Shown: piece by piece, positions 7,077-13,396 of the stretch | How positions within the stretch are numbered: position 1 is the first letter of the stretch | Layout: each line of letters begins with the position of its first letter | Origin: Lachnospiraceae bacterium UBA1778 | GTDB lineage: Bacteria > Bacillota > Clostridia > Lachnospirales > Lachnospiraceae | Assembly (NCBI GenBank): GCA_002315255.1 | Contig: DCGM01000103.1 | Coordinates: 1-16,853, forward strand | Direction: 5' to 3' | DNA length: 16,853 nucleotides | Position numbers and translations under genes: made by a program | Notes under the pieces: model-generated | Databases searched by the model: none | Told to the model about the DNA's origin: nothing | The model's input: the letters and a program-made list of their open reading frames with translations, nothing else

Positions 7077-7991
7077 ATGAAGGTGCTGGTTTTCGGGTCG
7101 GCCAATATCGACCGGACATATCATGTAGATCATTTTGTGGCAGCGGGCGAAACGATGTCTGCTGACTATATGGAGTCGTTCTGCGGCGGAAAAGGCTTCA
7201 ACCAGGCGGTGGCGTTTGCGCGCGCCGGAAGTGAAGTATATTTCGCAGGAGCTGTCGGAAGCGACGGCGATGCACTCGTCCGGACGCTGAAGGAGAACGG
7301 AATCCATACGGATTATCTTCTGAAGCTCGATGCGCCGAGCGGCCACGCGATCATTCAGGTCGCGCCGAACGGGCAGAACTGTATCATCATTCTCGCAGGA
7401 ACGAACGGAATGATTACGCCGGAAACGATTGATCATGTGCTCGAAAACTTTTCCGCGGGCGATCTCATTGTTCTCCAGAACGAGATTTCGAACGTCGGAT
7501 ATATCATTACGCAGGCGAAAGCGAAGGGGATGACCGTCGCGCTGAACCCGTCGCCGTTCAATGCGCTCGTGAAAGAGTATGACCTCACGAAGGTCGACTA
7601 CCTCCTTCTCAATGAAGTGGAGGGCGCGAGCCTGACGGATTGCGGTGACCTTGAAAAAGTGGCGGACGCGGTCCGGGCGAAATACCCGAATGCGAATGTA
7701 GTGCTGACGCTCGGCAGCTTAGGATCCGAGTTCCTGGGGACAGACGGACAGCATCTCCGCGCAGGCATCTATCGAACGACGGCGGTTGACACGACCGCGG
7801 CCGGCGACACCTATACAGGCTTCTTTATGGCGGAAGCATTGGCGACGGGCGACATAAAGACCGCCCTTCGGAATGCTGCTATCGCGAGCGGAATCTCTGT
7901 CTCGCGGCCCGGCGCATCGACGTCGATTCCAAGCATCGAGGAAGTGAAGAAGGCGGATAAGGAAGCGGTTTCGGTGGTGTTTGCTGGATGA
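7077..7991 (+). CDS. rbsK: Ribokinase (PfkB family)
   Basis: A 304-residue PfkB-family sugar kinase, the usual ribokinase length. It begins MKVLVFGSANIDRTYHVDHF and carries the substrate motif GGKGFNQA (37-44). The second signature is DTTAAGDTYTGFF, with the anion-hole AAGD and the catalytic base Asp244. ASTSIPSIEEV near the end matches the ribokinase C-terminus. It converts ribose and ATP to ribose-5-phosphate. The start at 7077 has a strong AGGAGGG at 7061-7067; the longer frame from 7008 is not needed. No ribose transporter adjoins it, but a nucleoside phosphorylase lies three genes upstream on the same strand, which suggests nucleoside-derived ribose. An AT-rich gap of 114 bp separates it from the APH gene, so it may have its own promoter. 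A terminator follows. Confidence 0.92.
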   Translation: MKVLVFGSANIDRTYHVDHFVAAGETMSADYMESFCGGKGFNQAVAFARAGSEVYFAGAVGSDGDALVRTLKENGIHTDYLLKLDAPSGHAIIQVAPNGQNCIIILAGTNGMITPETIDHVLENFSAGDLIVLQNEISNVGYIITQAKAKGMTVALNPSPFNALVKEYDLTKVDYLLLNEVEGASLTDCGDLEKVADAVRAKYPNANVVLTLGSLGSEFLGTDGQHLRAGIYRTTAVDTTAAGDTYTGFFMAEALATGDIKTALRNAAIASGISVSRPGASTSIPSIEEVKKADKEAVSVVFAG

Positions 7992-8036
7992 ACTGTTCTG
8001 AACTGTATTTCAATATTGGAAAATGATTCTATGATT

Positions 8037-8062
8037 ACGGGCGGCGAAAACCGCCCGTTTTT
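8037..8062 (+). terminator. Intrinsic terminator after ribokinase
   Basis: A perfect 8-bp stem ACGGGCGG (8037-8044) / CCGCCCGT (8051-8058) has a 6-nt loop CGAAAA and is followed by TTTTT through 8062. It ends the transcript running from the nucleoside phosphorylase and/or rbsK. Confidence 0.93.
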
Positions 8063-8072
8063 CTGTAAATGA

Positions 8073-8121
8073 AAGTGCAAAATTTGCACTTGGCTTTGAC
8101 AAACTGGTGCAAATGATGCAT
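8073..8121 (+). promoter_or_regulatory. Paired operator-like palindromes
   Basis: The first site is a perfect 19-bp palindrome, AAGTGCAAAATTTGCACTT (8073-8091). A second, imperfect copy is GTGCAAATGATGCAT (8107-8121). Their centres are 32 bp apart, about three helical turns, so both face the same side of the DNA. They flank the -35 of the promoter at 8096-8124, and the second overlaps its spacer and -10. This is the arrangement of cooperative dimer binding by a repressor; the regulator is unknown. Confidence 0.65.
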
Positions 8122-8124
8122 TAT
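8096..8124 (+). promoter_or_regulatory. Probable sigma-A promoter under operator control
   Basis: TTGACA (8096-8101) is followed after 17 bp by CATTAT (8119-8124), a perfect -35 with a 4/6 -10. The first reliable gene downstream is the tyrosine phosphatase at 8359, which would leave a leader of about 230 nt. Confidence 0.6.
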
Positions 8125-8358
8125 GAATTTAACGGATTTCTTCGAGCAAAAGCGGTTTGCAGAATGGATTTAAGTTATCGCAAGGAACGATCTGTATGTA
8201 TTGGGAATCTTAATCTATTTGACGCCCGATGCATAGAAGATATTTCAGCAGCATTGTGGGGCATAGAAAAAACTTGTTTGTCCAACTTGAACAAACAAGT
8301 TCAAAATGGCACTGATTAATTAATTTGAGTCAAAATCAAGTCAGGAGTGAGATTACGA
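8125..8358 (+). other. AT-rich leader or intergenic stretch without a supported gene
   Basis: About 230 bp, lower in GC than the genes around it. A GTG-initiated 70-codon frame (8107-8319) crosses it but starts inside the promoter without a ribosome binding site and matches no family I know. Near the end, AACTTGTTTGT (8271-8281) and ACAAACAAGTT (8291-8301) form an 11-bp hairpin. Part of its 3' arm can instead pair in TTGAAC (8287-8292) / GTTCAA (8299-8304). No T tract follows, so it is not a terminator. Confidence 0.45.
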
Positions 8359-8820
8359 ATGATCAAAATCTTATTTATCTGCCACGGCAACATCTGCCGC
8401 TCCCCGATGGCGGAGTACATTATGCGGGACAAATTGGAAAAATCAGGGCTGGGCGCACTGGTCCAGGTTTCTTCCGCTGCGACGAGCCGCGAGGAGATCG
8501 GGAATCCGGTCTATCCGCCGGCGAAGAAGGTGCTGGAGCAGTTCGGCATTAAGTGCGACGGGCATCACGCGCGCCAGGTGAAGGTGTCGGATTACGACGA
8601 GTACGATTTTATCATTGGGATGGACTCTGCGAATATGCGGGGGCTGATGCGCGGCTTCGGCGGCGATCCGTTAAACAAGCTCCATCTGATGTCGACCTAT
8701 GCGACGTCTTACTCGGGCGATGTCGAGGACCCGTGGTATACCGGCGAATATGAAAAAGTCCGCCGGCAGATCGCCGACGGATGCGAAGGATTATTGTGGG
8801 TGCTGAAGAAGATCGTTTAA
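8359..8820 (+). CDS. Low-molecular-weight protein-tyrosine phosphatase
   Basis: A 153-residue cytoplasmic enzyme beginning MIKILFICHGNICRSPMAEY. The phosphate-binding loop C-X5-R-S is complete: Cys8 nucleophile, Arg14, Ser15. The general-acid loop DPWYTGEYE is present, with Asp124. It hydrolyses phosphotyrosine through a cysteinyl-phosphate intermediate; in Bacillota such enzymes often oppose BY-kinases, though none is in this window. AGGAG at 8343-8347 precedes the ATG at 8359 by 11 bases; a GTG four codons earlier lies inside that site and is less likely. The stop codon overlaps the azlD stop on the other strand (shared TTAA at 8817-8820). Confidence 0.93.
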   Translation: MIKILFICHGNICRSPMAEYIMRDKLEKSGLGALVQVSSAATSREEIGNPVYPPAKKVLEQFGIKCDGHHARQVKVSDYDEYDFIIGMDSANMRGLMRGFGGDPLNKLHLMSTYATSYSGDVEDPWYTGEYEKVRRQIADGCEGLLWVLKKIV

Positions 8821-9116
8821 AGAATCATCTCCAGCACGAAAACGACTGCGCAGCAGGAGACTGCGACCGGAAAGAGGCCGACGTTCAGAAGCGCGAGCAC
8901 GATACCGACGACGAGTGAGACGAGCCCCGCGATGGGGTTCGCCGTCGCGTCCATGATCGCGGGAAACGTCATAACCGTCAGCGTCACATACGGAACATAG
9001 TATAAGAAGGACCGGATAAACCGGTTCTTTATTTTTTTGCGGATCAATGTGAGCGGCAGCACGCGGATGAGATAGGTGGTTCCTGCCATCACGAGGATAT
9101 AAAGCATCTTATTCAT
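8817..9116 (-). CDS. azlD: AzlD-family branched-chain amino acid exporter, small subunit
   Basis: A 99-residue protein with about four hydrophobic helices, beginning MNKMLYILVMAGTTYLIRVLPLTLIRKKIKNRF, the typical AzlD start with the conserved TYLIRVLPL segment. AzlD pairs with AzlC in the cytoplasmic membrane to export branched-chain amino acids and analogues. Its start overlaps the azlC stop by 8 bp (9109-9116), and an AAGGAG lies within the azlC end, so translation is probably coupled. Its TAA shares the TTAA at 8817-8820 with the convergent phosphatase gene, and no terminator separates the two. Confidence 0.9.
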   Translation of the reverse strand: MNKMLYILVMAGTTYLIRVLPLTLIRKKIKNRFIRSFLYYVPYVTLTVMTFPAIMDATANPIAGLVSLVVGIVLALLNVGLFPVAVSCCAVVFVLEMIL

Positions 9117-9846
9117 GCGCGTCTCCTTCCTTAATCGGGAACAGTAACGCGGCCCCTGCGGAGATGACGACGGTGAGGATCAGGATCCGCACGCCCTCGG
9201 AAAGCTCTGAAACGACCGGAAGCCGTGACAATGCGAAGCTTAAAAGGAGCGACACGATGACCGTTCCTGCCACTACCTTGTCTTTCTTCGCGGGCGGGAC
9301 GACAATCGCGATAAACATGCCATAAAGCGCGACAGAAAGCGCACTTACTATATTCGCCGGCAATGCATTGCCGGTCACGATGCCGAGTGCGGTGCCGCTG
9401 GACCAGCCGATGAGCGGCAGGACGAAGAGGCCGTAGGTATAGGCGGGGCAGACGTTGCCGGGGCGCGCGATCTGGGCGCCGAAGATCTCATCTGTCAGAT
9501 CGAAGCCGATCAGAAGGCGGTGGTAGAAGGGCATCTTCGGGTCAAAACGCTGCGAAAGCGAGCAGGCCATCAGGAAATAGCGCGCGGAGGCGACGAGCGT
9601 CATAAGCGCCATGACGGCGAGGCCGGAGTCTTCGCGTATCACGAGAAAACCGGCATTTTCGCCCGCGGAAGCATTCGTGAGGAAACTGGCGAGAAAACCC
9701 TCAAACGGCGTTAAACCGGCCTTTTTCGCCATAATACCGAGCGAAAAGGCGACAGCGAAATAGCCGAGCGCGATCGGAAGGCCGTCACGGACGCCCTCGA
9801 GGAACGGATTATTGAGTTTTTTACGGGTAGTCGCCTTCGCTGTCAT
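9109..9846 (-). CDS. azlC: AzlC-family branched-chain amino acid exporter, large subunit
   Basis: A 245-residue polytopic membrane protein. Family hallmarks: FLEGVRDGLPIALGYFAVAFSLGIMAKKAGLTPFEGFLASFLTNASAGENAGF, the ASARYFLMACSLSQRF segment, and LIGFDLTDEIFGAQIA. It forms the main channel of the AzlCD exporter. I set the start at 9846 because GAGGAAG (9849-9855) precedes it and the resulting length fits the family. The frame extends another 34 codons upstream, but that part is not hydrophobic and overlaps the presumed leader. A minus-strand promoter is seen at 9965-9993. No Lrp/AsnC-type regulator adjoins it. Confidence 0.91.
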   Translation of the reverse strand: MTAKATTRKKLNNPFLEGVRDGLPIALGYFAVAFSLGIMAKKAGLTPFEGFLASFLTNASAGENAGFLVIREDSGLAVMALMTLVASARYFLMACSLSQRFDPKMPFYHRLLIGFDLTDEIFGAQIARPGNVCPAYTYGLFVLPLIGWSSGTALGIVTGNALPANIVSALSVALYGMFIAIVVPPAKKDKVVAGTVIVSLLLSFALSRLPVVSELSEGVRILILTVVISAGAALLFPIKEGDAHE

Positions 9847-9933
9847 TTCTTCCTCAAATACTTTAGGGATATCGGGCACGATGTTCACACCATACAGAAT
9901 TCGAGAATCTGTCGAAAGAGTTACGGATGCCCT

Positions 9934-9957
9934 GCGGGTGAAAAACACTCAACCCGC
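9934..9957 (-). promoter_or_regulatory. Leader hairpin near the azlCD transcription start
   Basis: GCGGGT (9934-9939) pairs with ACCCGC (9952-9957) across a 12-nt loop. It would form almost at the 5' end of the azlCD transcript. A competing stem AACCC/GGGTT exists at 9951-9964. A stabilising 5' hairpin or a simple attenuation element are both possible; no T tract follows. Confidence 0.3.
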
Positions 9958-9964
9958 TTGGGTT

Positions 9965-9993
9965 AGTGTATCATCCGTCTGCCACGCCGTCAA
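9965..9993 (-). promoter_or_regulatory. Promoter for azlCD with extended -10
   Basis: Read on the minus strand: TTGACG (9988-9993), a 17-bp spacer, then TACACT (9965-9970) preceded by TGA, which gives an extended -10 TG. The leader to the azlC start is about 110 nt. Confidence 0.62.
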
Positions 9994-10097
9994 TCGGAAG
10001 CGAGATCAGATGGCAGGAAAAGCCGGAAAGGATGGAAGGAAAGATCAGATCAGCCGGAAAGGAAAAGCCGTAAAGGCTGGCGGGGGAAAGATAAAGA
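9994..10097 (+). repeat. Purine-rich spacer with short direct repeats between divergent promoters
   Basis: The plus strand from about 10000 to 10092 is largely purine. It contains repeated words: AGATCAGAT at 10003 and 10042, AGCCGGAAAGGA at 10021 and 10052, GGAAAAGCCG at 10017 and 10061. No gene is supported. It separates the azlCD promoter from the DUF6088 promoter and could hold regulator sites or be a slippage-prone tract. Confidence 0.5.
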
Positions 10098-10126
10098 TTG
10101 ACACTTTGTCGAAAACATTGTATATT
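10098..10126 (+). promoter_or_regulatory. Strong sigma-A promoter of the fatty acid kinase operon
   Basis: TTGACA (10098-10103), a 17-bp spacer and TATATT (10121-10126): perfect -35, 5/6 -10. It lies 48 bp before the DUF6088 gene. As no terminator is seen between the genes that follow, it probably serves DUF6088, fakA, degV, plsX and acpP together. Confidence 0.83.
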
Positions 10127-10135
10127 TTTTTCGAC
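10108..10135 (+). promoter_or_regulatory. Operator-like inverted repeat over the -10
   Basis: GTCGAAAA (10108-10115) and TTTTCGAC (10128-10135) are perfect 8-bp inverted arms separated by 12 bp, so arm-to-arm spacing is two helical turns. The -10 lies between them. A bound dimer here would block RNA polymerase. The first gene of the operon encodes a winged-helix-like protein, so autoregulation is a natural guess. Confidence 0.6.
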
Positions 10136-10173
10136 TGAACCAGTTAAAAGCTTACTTAGTATGGGGTTTTCTG

Positions 10174-10791
10174 ATGAGAGACTGTTTGGTGAGAAAATTA
10201 GAAGAAATGATCGCCTGCCTTCCGTATGGGGCGGTATTTGCTGTGGCGGATTTTGAGAATCTCGCCAGCCCGAAGACGGTATCGAAGATGCTGAACCGGC
10301 TGTGCGAAGAAGGAACAGTCCGGCGCGTGCTCCGGTCGGTTTTCTGGAAACCGGACGCGGCAAACTCATCGCCGGAACCGGACGAGGTGGCGAAGGCATT
10401 GGCACGCGAAAACCGGTGGGACATGGCGCCGAGCGGGGAAACAGCATTGCACCTTTTCGGACTCCGCGAATCGGAACCGTCGGTTTGGACGTATGTCACG
10501 ACAGGCTCCTGCCGCGAATATATTTTTGACGGAAAGAAACTCCATTTTGCACATACCTCCGGCCAGTTTATCCGGGAAATGTCGCAGAAGACGAAGCTTT
10601 TTATCCAATGCATCCGCGCCTACGGCGAGGAGCACCTTTCCGAAGAAGTGTTGAAGGGGCTCGTGCACAAGCTTACGGATATTGAATGGAAAAATGTGAT
10701 TTCGGAAACGAAAGAAGCTGCAGCATGGGTGAAAAAGGTGCTGTATAAAATGATAGACTTTAAAGGGCTGTCTGGGAGAGTAGAAAGATGA
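10174..10791 (+). CDS. DUF6088 / AbiEi-antitoxin-like winged-helix protein
   Basis: A 205-residue protein matching the DUF6088 pattern, related to type IV antitoxin AbiEi. Residues about 18-58 form a winged helix: GAVFAVADFENLASPKTVSKMLNRLCEEGTVRRVLRSVFWKP. Next come PEPDEVAKALARENRWDMAPSGETALHLFGL, WTYVTTGSCREYIFDGKKLHF and a helical C-terminus. The usual partner, an AbiEii nucleotidyltransferase toxin, is not present in the window. Instead the stop codon overlaps the fakA start (ATGA, 10788-10791), implying translational coupling. The ribosome binding site is weak (GGGG at 10163-10166). In AbiE systems AbiEi represses its own promoter, and here an inverted repeat sits over the -10. A role as regulator of the fatty acid operon is inference. 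Confidence 0.83.
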   Translation: MRDCLVRKLEEMIACLPYGAVFAVADFENLASPKTVSKMLNRLCEEGTVRRVLRSVFWKPDAANSSPEPDEVAKALARENRWDMAPSGETALHLFGLRESEPSVWTYVTTGSCREYIFDGKKLHFAHTSGQFIREMSQKTKLFIQCIRAYGEEHLSEEVLKGLVHKLTDIEWKNVISETKEAAAWVKKVLYKMIDFKGLSGRVER

Positions 10792-12470
10792 GTATAACGG
10801 TATTAAACGGAAACCGGTTTGCGCTGCTGGTCCGGTCGGGCGCAGCCAGCCTTAGAAGGCACCGTCAGGACGTCAATGATCTGAACGTCTTCCCGGTTCC
10901 GGACGGGGACACCGGCGACAATATGTTCCTTACGATCAATTCCGGCTCCGCGAATGCAGAGAAGTGTAAGGATAAGCCGCTTTGTAAGACGGCGGACGAA
11001 GTAGCACACGGAATGCTTCTCGGCGCGCGCGGAAACTCGGGCGTCATCCTGTCGCGGATGTTTGCAGGGCTGGCGAAGGGCTTAGGCGATGCGGAGGAAG
11101 CGGACGTTTATATGCTGGCGGACGCGTTTGAATCGAGCATTGCAGAAGCGTACAGCGCCGTGTCGAAGCCGGTCGAGGGCACGATTCTCTCCGTTTATCG
11201 TGACGCGATCCATTTCGCGAATGAACAGCTGAACCCGAATACTACCTTCGAAGAATATTTCGACAATCTTCTGACAGGAAGCCACCGGTCGCTCCTTCGG
11301 ACGCCGGAGCTCCTCGATGTTTTAAAACAGGCGGGAGTCGTAGACTCCGGCGGCGCAGGCTTTGAGCTGATCGTTCAGGGTATGCGCGACGGTCTTTCAG
11401 ACGATTACCAGGAAGAGGATTCCGAAACATCAGACGGCGCAGGCAATGCGCCGAAGATGATTGACTTCTCGCTCTTCACCGAAGAAAGCGAGCTGGAATT
11501 CGGGTACTGCACGGAGTTCCTGCTCCGGTTACAGCGGGCGAAGGTGGACCCGGAAACGTTCGATGTCACGATTATCACGGACTTCTTAAACAGCATTGGT
11601 AATTCTGTCGTGTCGTTTAAGGACGGGAGCATCGTGAAGGCGCATGTCCATACGATGAATCCGGGAAAGGTTCTCAATTTCTGCCAGCAGTACGGCGAGT
11701 TTTTGACATTAAAAATTGAAAATATGATGCTTCAGCACGAAGAGATCGTCGCGAAGAAGGAAGAACCGAAGGACGACCTTCAGTCGGTGCTGAAGGCGAA
11801 GAAGCATCAGCGCTACGGCGTTGTGACAGTAGCGGCCGGCGAAGGGCTGACGAAGACGTTCCGGGAACTCGGCGCGGATGTCGTTATCGCAGGCGGGCAG
11901 TCGATGAACCCGTCGGCGGAGCAGTTTATCGAGGCGTTCCAGCAGATTTCAGCCGATACGATCATCGTGCTTCCGAACAACTCAAACATTATTCTGACCG
12001 CGCAGCAGGCAGCGGCGCTTTATGCAAAGACTCCGGTCCGGATCATCCGCACAAAGACGATCGGCGAAGGCTATGCGGCGCTCTCTATGATGGATACGAA
12101 CATCGAAAATCCGGACGAACTCTGCGAAGCCCTGAATGAAGTCGTTTCCAGCGTCGTGACCGGTCTCGTTTCTACTGCGACACGCTCGACCGTGATGAGC
12201 GGAATCGAGATGAAGGTCGGCGATTATATCGGATTTGAAGATGACACGTTCTATGCGGCCGGGAAGGACCGGAAGGAAGTCGTTCTAAAACTGGCAGAGG
12301 GGTTAGACGCAGGGAACTTCGACATCATGCTGGTGATTGCCGGAAAAGACGCGCCTGAGGAAGAACAGCGGGAAGTTCTTTCCGCATTGAAACAGAAATA
12401 TCGTTTGATGGATGTGATTCCGGTCATCGGAATGCAGCCGGTATATGACTACATTTTAGTGTTAGAATAA
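10788..12470 (+). CDS. fakA: Fatty acid kinase FakA (DAK2/YloV family)
   Basis: A 560-residue three-domain kinase. N-terminal DhaL-type ATP-binding domain: DLNVFPVPDGDTGDNM with metal ligands Asp39, Asp41 and probably Asp44, then HGMLLGARGNSGVILS, PVEGTILSVYRDA and LKQAGVVDSGGAGFEL. The middle domain has FGYCTEFLLRL (Cys241) and KAHVHTMNPGKVL (His286, His288), the Cys/His set that binds zinc in FakA. The C-terminal domain (about 340-560) is DegV-like: YGVVTVAAGEGL, GGQSMNPSAEQF, VLPNNSNIILTAQQAA. With a FakB carrier it phosphorylates fatty acids using ATP. It is coupled to DUF6088 by ATGA and followed 43 bp later by degV. In many Bacillota the gene before this one is an Asp23/YloU homologue, which is absent here. 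Confidence 0.95.
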   Translation: MSITVLNGNRFALLVRSGAASLRRHRQDVNDLNVFPVPDGDTGDNMFLTINSGSANAEKCKDKPLCKTADEVAHGMLLGARGNSGVILSRMFAGLAKGLGDAEEADVYMLADAFESSIAEAYSAVSKPVEGTILSVYRDAIHFANEQLNPNTTFEEYFDNLLTGSHRSLLRTPELLDVLKQAGVVDSGGAGFELIVQGMRDGLSDDYQEEDSETSDGAGNAPKMIDFSLFTEESELEFGYCTEFLLRLQRAKVDPETFDVTIITDFLNSIGNSVVSFKDGSIVKAHVHTMNPGKVLNFCQQYGEFLTLKIENMMLQHEEIVAKKEEPKDDLQSVLKAKKHQRYGVVTVAAGEGLTKTFRELGADVVIAGGQSMNPSAEQFIEAFQQISADTIIVLPNNSNIILTAQQAAALYAKTPVRIIRTKTIGEGYAALSMMDTNIENPDELCEALNEVVSSVVTGLVSTATRSTVMSGIEMKVGDYIGFEDDTFYAAGKDRKEVVLKLAEGLDAGNFDIMLVIAGKDAPEEEQREVLSALKQKYRLMDVIPVIGMQPVYDYILVLE

Positions 12471-12513
12471 AAATCTTTTTGGAAGCGGGGGGACCGCTGG
12501 GAGGGAGAGTATT

Positions 12514-13386
12514 ATGGTAACGTATTTTGTAGACTCTGACATGGACATGACGCCGGAACTTTGCGAAAAGTACGGCTACAAGATGATCAGCATGCCGTAT
12601 TCGATCGGCGAAAAGACGATCTATCCGTATAAGGACTTCGACGTGTTCGATGCGCACGGATTCTATCAGGCGCTTCGTGACGGCGCAGAAATCCCGTCGA
12701 CGGCAGCGATTTCGAAAGAGCAGTATATCAGCTATTTCGAGCCTGAGTTTGCCGCTGGCAATGATGTCTTCTACGCCCATTTCTCGGCTGCGATGACGAA
12801 TACGTTTGACTTTATGAAGCAGGCGCTGGATGAGCTTCTTCCGAAGTATCCGGAGCGCAAATTCTACGAAGTCGACACAAAGGCGATCACGACGCTCTGC
12901 ACGCTCTTTGCCATTGAACTGGCAGAAGAAAGAGATAAGGGAAAGACGCCGGAGGAACTTGTCGAATGGGGAAAGGATTTAGCGGACCATCTCGCGATGT
13001 ATTTCGTCGTCGATGATCTGAAATTCTTCAGACGGAGCGGCCGTGTTACCGGTCTTTCTGCGACGATGGGAACACTTCTCGGCATCCGCCCGCTGATTTA
13101 TATGAATGAAGAAGGAAAGATGGTTTCCTGCGGAACGGCGAAGGGCCGCGCGAAAGCATTGGCGCAGCTTCTCCAGTTTACGAAGGAGCTGGGCGACCAT
13201 CTGAAGGATCATCTCGTCCTGATCGGAAATACGGATGCGCCGGAGCTCGTCGAAGAGGTCATCCGCATGCTGAAGGAAGAGTATGGCGAAGGCCTGAACT
13301 ACATGGTACTGCCGGCGAACCCGACTGCGGGATCGCATTGCGGACCGGACGGCGTCAGCATTTCGTTCCATGCGATTCACCGGTAA
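12514..13386 (+). CDS. fakB: DegV-family fatty-acid-binding protein, operon FakB
   Basis: A 290-residue DegV protein directly downstream of fakA. It shows FVDSDMDMTPELCEKYGYKMISMPYSI, the loop EIPSTAAISKEQY, AHFSAAMTNTFDFM, VDDLKFFRRSGRVTGLSATMGTLLGIRPLIYMNEEG, and the C-terminal HCGPDGVSISF (His275). It should carry the fatty acid whose carboxylate FakA phosphorylates, and release acyl phosphate to PlsX. It is clearly divergent from the solitary DegV at 2326-3183, so the two may prefer different chains. The start has GAGGGAGAG at 12501-12509. A small stem AGCGG/CCGCT (12484-12498) sits just before it. The plsX start lies 10 bp after its stop, which makes co-transcription very likely. Confidence 0.93.
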   Translation: MVTYFVDSDMDMTPELCEKYGYKMISMPYSIGEKTIYPYKDFDVFDAHGFYQALRDGAEIPSTAAISKEQYISYFEPEFAAGNDVFYAHFSAAMTNTFDFMKQALDELLPKYPERKFYEVDTKAITTLCTLFAIELAEERDKGKTPEELVEWGKDLADHLAMYFVVDDLKFFRRSGRVTGLSATMGTLLGIRPLIYMNEEGKMVSCGTAKGRAKALAQLLQFTKELGDHLKDHLVLIGNTDAPELVEEVIRMLKEEYGEGLNYMVLPANPTAGSHCGPDGVSISFHAIHR

Positions 13387-13396
13387 GGGGGAAGCG

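Noticed and set aside
8107..8319. GTG-initiated 70-codon frame in the intergenic region before the tyrosine phosphatase
   Set aside because: It starts inside the promoter spacer, has no ribosome binding site, its internal ATG codons also lack one, and the product resembles no family.
10152..10165. FapR-type operator in the fak operon leader (TTAGTA)
   Set aside because: Only one half-site resembles the FapR box and no symmetrical partner is present.
10174..10791. Complete AbiE toxin-antitoxin or phage-defence system
   Set aside because: No nucleotidyltransferase toxin gene is found on either side; the neighbour is fakA.
12484..12498. Hairpin between fakA and degV
   Set aside because: A 5-bp stem without a T tract; too weak to call a terminator or attenuator.
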